From contig FSRD01000001.1 of assembly GCA_900129675.1 (NCBI GenBank), positions 7,739,501 through 7,803,500 on the forward strand: a stretch of 64,000 nucleotides of DNA. Direction: 5' to 3'. Origin of the DNA: Bradyrhizobium erythrophlei (GTDB taxonomy: Bacteria > Pseudomonadota > Alphaproteobacteria > Rhizobiales > Xanthobacteraceae). The position numbers and the translations under genes were made by a program. This document shows positions 59,208 through 64,000 of the stretch, piece after piece (the stretch's first letter is position 1; every line of letters begins with the position of its first letter). The notes beneath the pieces were generated by a model. The model saw only the letters and a list, made by a program, of their open reading frames with translations, searched no databases and was not told where the DNA came from.

Positions 59208-59750
59208 TCACTTTGAATCTACGGGCGGCCCATCTGGATCAATCAGCGCCAAGATGATCCAGCGGGCCTCGATGGCTGGCTTGGCGATACCTTCAACCTC
59301 CACTACCGTGTCCCAGGCCGACTGGATGGACACCGCGCGCTCGGTTAGTCCAACGAGACGGAATTTGCCACGCACCCTGGCTCCAGACTTCACCGGGCTC
59401 AAGAAACGAACACGCTCGAACCCGTAGTTGACACCCATTCGTGTCCGCTCGACACCGGGCATCGCATCGAAAGCGAGCGCCGAAAGCAGTGATAGGGTCA
59501 GAAATCCATGTGCAATGGTTCCGCCGAAGGGCGTTTCGCTTTCGGCTCGTTGGCGGTCGATATGGATGAATTGGTGATCGTGGGTGGCATCGGCGAACGT
59601 GTCGATCATCGACTGATCGACCAGCAGCCAATCCGACACCTGCTCGGGGCCGTTGAGCAGCTGACGGTACGCTGTCAGTGAAATCAGCTTTCGGCGGATA
59701 GCTTCGAGCTCAGCGGCTCTCTTCACTTCTGACACCTTCGACCTTGGCAA
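59208..59750 (-). CDS. MaoC-like dehydratase
   Basis: Predicted 180-residue hot-dog-fold hydratase. The catalytic region is ATHDHQFIHIDRQRAESETP FGGTIAHGFLTLSLLSAL, carrying the Asp-His pair of R-specific enoyl-CoA hydratases. The family ending RVRFLSPVKSGARVRGKFRL is also present. Probable role in acyl-CoA metabolism; the substrate is unknown. Start ATG 59750; a slightly later start is possible. Monocistronic. Confidence 0.88.
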   Translation of the reverse strand: MPRSKVSEVKRAAELEAIRRKLISLTAYRQLLNGPEQVSDWLLVDQSMIDTFADATHDHQFIHIDRQRAESETPFGGTIAHGFLTLSLLSALAFDAMPGVERTRMGVNYGFERVRFLSPVKSGARVRGKFRLVGLTERAVSIQSAWDTVVEVEGIAKPAIEARWIILALIDPDGPPVDSK

Positions 59751-59867
59751 TTGTTGATATGCTCCCTAGCCGTTTTAAACGAGCCCGCCGCGTCGCACCA
59801 GTAAGACAGGTTTCGGCGCGGACGACCCTCATGGCGGCGCAGTGTCTATCGAAGTGAAGTCGGCTAA

Positions 59868-59965
59868 TGGGTCAAACTCAGAAGTCCGGATGCTCAACCC
59901 GGAGGTCGGCTTCACCCTCAATAACGGACATCATCGGCCAAGCCTATGAGGTCCGAAAGCCACCG
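59868..59965. repeat. dispersed intergenic repeat, copy H
   Basis: TGGGTCAAACTCAGAAGTCC, GGCTTCACCCTCAATAACGG and ACATCATCGGCC then GAGGTCCGAAAG. It marks the border between ordinary genes and the phage-like region. Confidence 0.6.
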
Positions 59966-60009
59966 CGCGCGGCTAAGGAAGCCCACCGATGCGTTGGGCC
60001 GCCTCGCCG

Positions 60010-60429
60010 CTACGATTCCGCCACGGGATCGCGCCCGCTCACCAGCGGCCCGCGCGCCGCGTCTGCCGGAGTATTTGATCCGCTCTTTCGGGTCGTAGCA
60101 GTTCTTCCAGGCTGGGTCGGCTTCTTCTTGCTCGACGTCGACCGCTTGAGCTTGCCCGTGATGTCGTCCGCGATCTTCAAGGCTTTCTCGTCATCCTGGT
60201 GGATCGCAATCCATTCGACCCAGCCGACAGCCCAATGGGTTTCGCGCACGACGATGACGGTCTCGGTCTCGCCGCCCAGTTCGCGCAGCATGCAGGCGAA
60301 GTTGCTGCGCTCCAATGCATCGCTGTCCCTGGACTGGCCGACGCCGGAGCTGAAGTAGTCCGGCCACTCGGCCCCGACGTAATTCGCAGGCAAGGTCCAG
60401 CGCTGCAGGTGTTCCGGATCATAGATCAT
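60010..60429 (-). CDS. hypothetical phage/plasmid-type protein
   Basis: Predicted 139-residue acidic-then-basic protein: MIYDPEHLQRWTLPANYVGA EWPDYFSSGVGQSRDSD, central RELGGETETVIVVRETHWAV GWVEWIAIHQDDEKALKIAD, and a Lys/Pro-rich tail. ATG 60429 has GGGAGG upstream, which settles the start. I know similar proteins only as hypotheticals on rhizobial plasmids and phages. The 100 bp upstream hold three GGGTCCC repeats. Confidence 0.65.
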   Translation of the reverse strand: MIYDPEHLQRWTLPANYVGAEWPDYFSSGVGQSRDSDALERSNFACMLRELGGETETVIVVRETHWAVGWVEWIAIHQDDEKALKIADDITGKLKRSTSSKKKPTQPGRTATTRKSGSNTPADAARGPLVSGRDPVAES

Positions 60430-60550
60430 TTGCGAAACCTCCCGGGACGCAGGCGATGGGTCCCTCTGCGGAAAACTTGCCGGCAAATGTGGGGTCCCTC
60501 CATATCTTGGCACGGAAATAATTACCGCGCGAGGAGATGGGTCCCTTTGC

Positions 60551-60662
60551 GGGGAGATCGGCATCGATTTCAAGTGGCGGCCCGAGCAGTCTGGCCTACG
60601 CGGGGAGTACAGGGTCCGTTACAGGGTCCGGCCAGCGCATTGTCGGCCGTGGCAAGGTCAAG
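60551..60662. repeat. direct repeat, left copy (partner 63132-63245)
   Basis: GCGGCCCGAGCAGT, GGGGAGTACAGGGTCCGTTA, CAGGGTCCGGCCAGCGCA and TCGGCCGTGGCAAGGTC match the right copy base for base over most of the length, with a few substitutions and small gaps. Confidence 0.8.
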
Positions 60663-60689
60663 GACTGACGCGGTATCAGCCCCGCATAG

Positions 60690-61360
60690 GAACAAGGCGC
60701 AGGCCATCATCTGGGTTACGACACCGTCACCGCCGGACGCGAAGCCTGGACGCGGCTCCGAGATCGCGAGCGCGCGACGTGGCAGGACTGGCTTCGGTCG
60801 GCCACGCTCTGCTCATCGGCCGAGCCGCATGTCTGCAGATCGCGAAGGCGAACAAGCCGGTTGGCTCGCGCTACAACCGCGCCATGGGCCAATGGCTCCG
60901 CGAGAACGAACTCGACGAGATCGCCAGCCAGGAGCGCTATCGCGCCATCCTCTGCCTCGAAAACCTGGACCCATTTGAAGCCTGGCGCGCCGGCCTAGGT
61001 GACGCACAGCGGCGAAAGCTGAACCATCCCTCCGGGGTCTGGCAGCATTGGCGGCGGTCGATCAAACCGCCCGCGCCGCTGCGTCGGCGGAGCGACGTTG
61101 AGGACATATCGCTCCATGATCGTGTGACCGCCGCTGCCGAGCGAGCGCGACGGGGCAAGCCGGTTTATTGGAGCCAAGAGGCGCTGCGCCGGGCGCACAC
61201 CGCGATGCTGGATTCCCGCAGCTCTGACTTGCTCACGCTGGCGCGCGTGGCGCTTCAGGGTGCGATCCGGTCCGAGATCGATCTCCTCGAATTGCTTGAA
61301 CCGAAGCCGCCGATGGCGTCGATCAAGGCGACGTCATCGCGCGAACTCAGCCCAGCCTAA
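60690..61360 (+). pseudogene. frameshifted hypothetical gene of plasmid/phage type
   Basis: The first frame reads HLGYDTVTAGREAWTRLRDR ERATWQDWL and has no ATG; a second frame continues SVGHALLIGRAACLQIAKAN KPVGSRYNRAMGQWLRENEL DEIASQERYRAILCLENL and runs to 61360. Joining them needs one base inserted near 60790 (GACTGGCTNTCGGTC). I have seen the joined sequence as a hypothetical family in rhizobial plasmids. ATG 60779 in the second frame could still give a 193-residue product. Function unknown. Confidence 0.65.
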
Positions 61361-61383
61361 AACCGGCCGATGGTGTCGTTCTG

Positions 61384-62958
61384 CTATGCTGCTTGCGGTG
61401 GATCGCGATCACGCCGCACATATTTTCGGCCGCAGTTCTCGTCGCAGAACATTTTGCGGTGGCTGAAAGCGATAAAACTTTTGCCGCAGAACTTGCAGAC
61501 ACCGTTCCTCGGCCTGTGTCTGGCTAGGACGATATTGTCGTCCCTACCCTTGTGAGCGCGGAAGATATCGACTTGCGCGACATAGTCGCGCGTCGAGTCG
61601 TAGAGCGCGTCATCGTCTTCGTCACCTTCGGCAGGTTCCGGCAGGTCCGGGGCCGGCAGGTTTTCGGAGAGTGCATCCTTCATCTGCGCGAGAACCGGCT
61701 CCGCCTCCGCGACCAAGCGGTTCTCCATCTGGTCGACTTCCTCGCGCACCGACTCGAGAGCCCGGTCGTAGCGCGCACCGGCCAAGCGGACGATGCGGTC
61801 ATACGCGGCCTTTGCCGGACCATGGACCCGGTCAAACGCCGCTGCGATCCTATCGCGCTGCTCGTTGAGCTTCTTGATCTCCTCGGCAAACTGCTCCTCG
61901 ATCGCTTCCTCGGCGCTTTCGAGGTCGTCTTCGTATTCCTGGACCGCAGCGCTCACCTCGTCAGCGAGGTCCGGATCATGGAATCGGAGGATATGGTGGA
62001 GCAGGATTTCCCGCAGTGCGCCGGGGTGCAGCGCTTCCAGCGCGTCCAGCTCGGTTGCGCCTGCGCCGAACCGCGCCTCGAAGGCATCCGCCCTCTTTTC
62101 GGTGTCCTTGATCGGCGTCCGGGGCAATTTGTATTCGATGCACTGCTCCAAGGTGAGCGCCACAGTCTCGAGTCGGATATCGAGATCAACGCCGGATTTT
62201 CTGGCGAAGTAGTCGATTTTGACGCTGGCTGAGATCGGCATGTCGCGGCCAGCGGGGTCAAAGTCGCTCACATAGAGGATGCGGACGGGCCGGTTGCTGG
62301 CGATGGCCCGATCGACCAGATTCTTGCATGCCGTCGCCGAGACTTCGCCGATGAAGGTCGCGATGTTGATTCCGTACTCCCTGCCGAGAGGCAGCAGGAT
62401 ATCGTTGGCGGTGCTCTTCTCGATCCAGATTTCGAGATGGTAGCGCTGGCCGACTGTTGGCTTTTGCCACAGCGAAGTCGAGGGCAGCTCGATCTCAGGC
62501 GGCTTGTACCCCCTGTCAAAGGTATGGCGCTCGACCTCGCCGTCGTTGATCGTCACTTCGCCATCGTCGTCGTCACGGTTCACGCGATTGATGGTTGGCG
62601 CGGGGTTGCGGCGATCGACGATCATGTCCGCCGGGATCAGGCCGAGATAGCGAGCGTCCCGAACGGATTCGCACAACGTATCAAAGCATTCGACGCTGTT
62701 GACGTATGGCGCATCGTCGGCCTGCAGGACCGGCGCGTCCTGCGAGATCAGCTTGTAGTGAACCAGGCGATCGTGAACCCGCTGCGGCAGGTCCATGCCC
62801 TCAAGAAGGTCCGTGATCCAGTTGGCGCGCTTTGTCCGGCTCGGCTGTCCGGCCAGGAACGGATCGTTGGGCTCGCCAAGGGTGTACAGCGTCTTTATGC
62901 GTCGCCGCAGCCGCAGCGAAAGCTCTTTCAGGTCAGCATGAGACATCGGGAACGCCAT
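61384..62958 (-). CDS. stand-alone Toprim protein, topoisomerase VI A/Spo11-like, with C-terminal zinc finger
   Basis: Predicted 524-residue protein. Residues 1-170 are a helical N-terminal domain. Residues about 173-300 form a Toprim-type core: YHLEIWIEKSTANDILLPLG (Glu180), then FIGEVSATACKNLVDRA and RILYVSDFDPAGRDMPISAS (Asp232, Asp234). The conserved KDTEKRADAFEARFGAGATE LDALEALHPGALREIL follows. Residues 330-420 are a long acidic coiled coil, and the end has CKFCGKSFIAFSHRKMFCDE NC, a four-Cys zinc site. The Glu/Asp-x-Asp triad is intact, so metal-dependent DNA strand chemistry is plausible. It lacks the 5Y-CAP domain of true Topo VI A as far as I can see. Function unproven. ATG 62958. 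Confidence 0.75.
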   Translation of the reverse strand: MAFPMSHADLKELSLRLRRRIKTLYTLGEPNDPFLAGQPSRTKRANWITDLLEGMDLPQRVHDRLVHYKLISQDAPVLQADDAPYVNSVECFDTLCESVRDARYLGLIPADMIVDRRNPAPTINRVNRDDDDGEVTINDGEVERHTFDRGYKPPEIELPSTSLWQKPTVGQRYHLEIWIEKSTANDILLPLGREYGINIATFIGEVSATACKNLVDRAIASNRPVRILYVSDFDPAGRDMPISASVKIDYFARKSGVDLDIRLETVALTLEQCIEYKLPRTPIKDTEKRADAFEARFGAGATELDALEALHPGALREILLHHILRFHDPDLADEVSAAVQEYEDDLESAEEAIEEQFAEEIKKLNEQRDRIAAAFDRVHGPAKAAYDRIVRLAGARYDRALESVREEVDQMENRLVAEAEPVLAQMKDALSENLPAPDLPEPAEGDEDDDALYDSTRDYVAQVDIFRAHKGRDDNIVLARHRPRNGVCKFCGKSFIAFSHRKMFCDENCGRKYVRRDRDPPQAA

Positions 62959-63131
62959 GGCGGCATCAAAGCCAATGGCTAGCCAAAGACAACTAGGGCA
63001 CCATCACGCGGGTGTTGACGGATACAACGTGGGACGGTTCTGGACAAAAATTTACAAAAAAATTTTGGGAATCGGAAAAAGGGGACCCAGAAAGATACGC
63101 AGGGGACCCAAACGAAAAAGCTGAGCGAGAT
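62959..63131. promoter_or_regulatory. AT-rich upstream region of the Toprim gene with GGGACCC repeats
   Basis: An A/T-rich run (63037-63075) and two GGGACCC motifs (63082-63088, 63103-63109) lie in the 170 bp ahead of the start. The same near-palindromic heptamer (GGGTCCC) occurs three times upstream of the gene at 60010-60429. Confidence 0.45.
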
Positions 63132-63245
63132 GGGGAGAGATCGGATCAGATTAAATCAACGGCGGGCCGAGCAGTCCGGTCCCGATGGGGAGTACGGTTC
63201 CGTTACAGAATCCGGCTAGCGCAAGATCGGCCGTGGCAAGGTCGA
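63132..63245. repeat. direct repeat, right copy (partner 60551-60662)
   Basis: GCGGGCCGAGCAGT, GGGGAGTACGGTTCCGTTAC, AGAATCCGGCTAGCGCAAGA and TCGGCCGTGGCAAGGTC align with the left copy in the same orientation. Confidence 0.8.
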
Positions 63246-63249
63246 GTAA

Positions 63250-64000
63250 CAATGGGCGGCACCGAGGCGGCGCGGCCCCTGGCGTTGCCGGCGTTGGTGA
63301 CGTTGGCATGGTCGTCTGACCTCTTCGTCCTCGCCCGCGCGGCGCTGGAAGGCGCGGTCCGCCATGCCTTTTTTGAGGTGATCTTGCGCCGTCGACTTCG
63401 GCACCCCCGCCTTGCGCGCGGCATCGCTGACGCCGCCATTCGGTCGACCGCGCGGCGCTCCGGTGGCGCGGTGCTGCCTTGGCATCGGTCTCGGCTCCGG
63501 CACCTTGGTCAGCTCGTAAATCGTGCGCCATGAGGGGGGCAAAAGCGAACCATGGTTCGCTTTTGAGAGCACGGGATTCCTTGCGACCGCCATCAGTCTC
63601 TGCGCCGACCTTGCGCATCGAACTCCTTCAGCAGCTCCCCCCCATCCGCCGACCTGCGGGAGAAGTGAGATATCTCTCACCACTTGCGATCGGCGAGAAC
63701 GCGGAGAAGTCGTCCTCGACACGCTTCTGGTCTTTCGCCGCCTGGCGCTCGTCCTTGTTCTCCTTGCTCGCGACAGCCGCCGCAGCGGCTGCACCGCTGA
63801 GACCGGGTGCGGGATTTCCCGCAGGCGGCACCGATCCGCCCTTGGCTTCATTGCTCTTTTTCTTGTCGGATGCGGGATTTCCCGCAGCGTCGGCGCGCAG
63901 CGTGCTTTCATCGACCCCCAGCACCTTCGCGATTGCGCGGTTCGACAGCTTCGGCAAACAACAACTCCCATCGCGGACGTTCGGCTCGCAGAGACTCAAG
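63250..64000 (-). pseudogene. ParB-like/phage HTH gene, frameshifted and cut by the window edge
   Basis: One minus-strand frame carries an HTH-like segment KLSNRAIAKVLGVDESTLRA DAAGNPAS and an Ala/Lys-rich linker, ending at 63628. A second frame carries VARNPVLSKANHGSLLPPSW RTIYELTKVPE and RGRPNGGVSDAARKAGVPKS TAQDHLK, both resembling conserved parts of plasmid/phage ParB-like or methylase-associated proteins. At least one frameshift lies near 63640. The 5' end is outside the window, so the gene may begin intact beyond 64000. Confidence 0.5.

Overview
The window looks like part of the chromosome of a Bradyrhizobium-type alphaproteobacterium. This is an inference from the GC-rich, rhizobial-looking protein set, from the housekeeping order valS - popZ-like - tolC - pcm at the left edge, and from repeated intergenic elements that litter Bradyrhizobiaceae genomes. 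No rRNA and no CRISPR array is visible. One tRNA gene (Asn, anticodon GTT) is present.

Left to right: (1) 1-4.6 kb is core genome, all on the minus strand: N-terminal part of valS, a PopZ/DUF2497 protein, a TolC outer-membrane channel with its own terminator, a Pcm-like methyltransferase and a 59-residue hypothetical protein. (2) At 4.86 kb tRNA-Asn marks the start of an integrative island: a P4-type tyrosine integrase with an upstream cluster of 11-bp repeats, a DUF3800 protein, and a stretch of decayed genes including a YedK/HMCES remnant. (3) 8.4-14.7 kb is a tightly coupled five-gene minus-strand operon: metallophosphoesterase, helical adaptor, two different TRAFAC-like GTPases and a large GAP1-type protein. 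I read it as a GTPase-centred conflict (defence) system of the class known mainly from comparative genomics. It is the strongest candidate for an under-described system here. (4) 15-30 kb is mixed: small rhizobial proteins (one interrupted by an amber codon), an OpgC-like membrane protein coupled to a cyclase-like/NB-ARC-like regulator, an ABC binding protein, a complete insertion sequence with perfect 10-bp target duplication, a potassium-channel-like protein facing a DUF2254 protein, an alpha carbonic anhydrase, a porin-like protein, a PAS histidine kinase and a MITE-like element.

(5) 29.5-34.5 kb is a redox/stress locus: two exported thioredoxin-fold proteins diverge from an operon with two ECF sigma factors, an NrsF-type anti-sigma factor and two small membrane proteins sharing a CPMC motif. 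A frameshifted secreted protein and an NrtS-like protein follow. (6) 34.6-36.2 kb holds two adjoining MoeA-like genes, each cut off at its outer end. (7) 36.8-53.7 kb reads as a molybdenum island: an ECF-type permease and an MdtABC-like RND pump on the minus strand; modA-modB-modC, a secreted protein with about fourteen WD40 repeats, and mosB-mosA (molybdenum storage protein) on the plus strand. (8) 53.8-55.6 kb is mobile debris: a transposase broken across three frames, the C-terminal half of a large serine recombinase, and the winged-helix gene it interrupted. (9) 55.8-59.8 kb is ordinary metabolism: GMC oxidoreductase, RutE-like nitroreductase, GYD-domain protein, MaoC dehydratase. (10) 60-64 kb is plasmid- or phage-like: small hypothetical and frameshifted genes, an intact stand-alone Toprim protein resembling topoisomerase VI A/Spo11, and a pair of about 110-bp direct repeats around it.

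How the parts may work together (inference): modABC imports molybdate, MosAB stores it, and the WD40 protein, RND pump and ECF-type permease are candidate partners in oxyanion or metal handling. The island operon probably couples a nucleotide-dependent GTPase switch to a phosphoesterase effector. The sigma/thioredoxin locus probably answers oxidative or metal stress.
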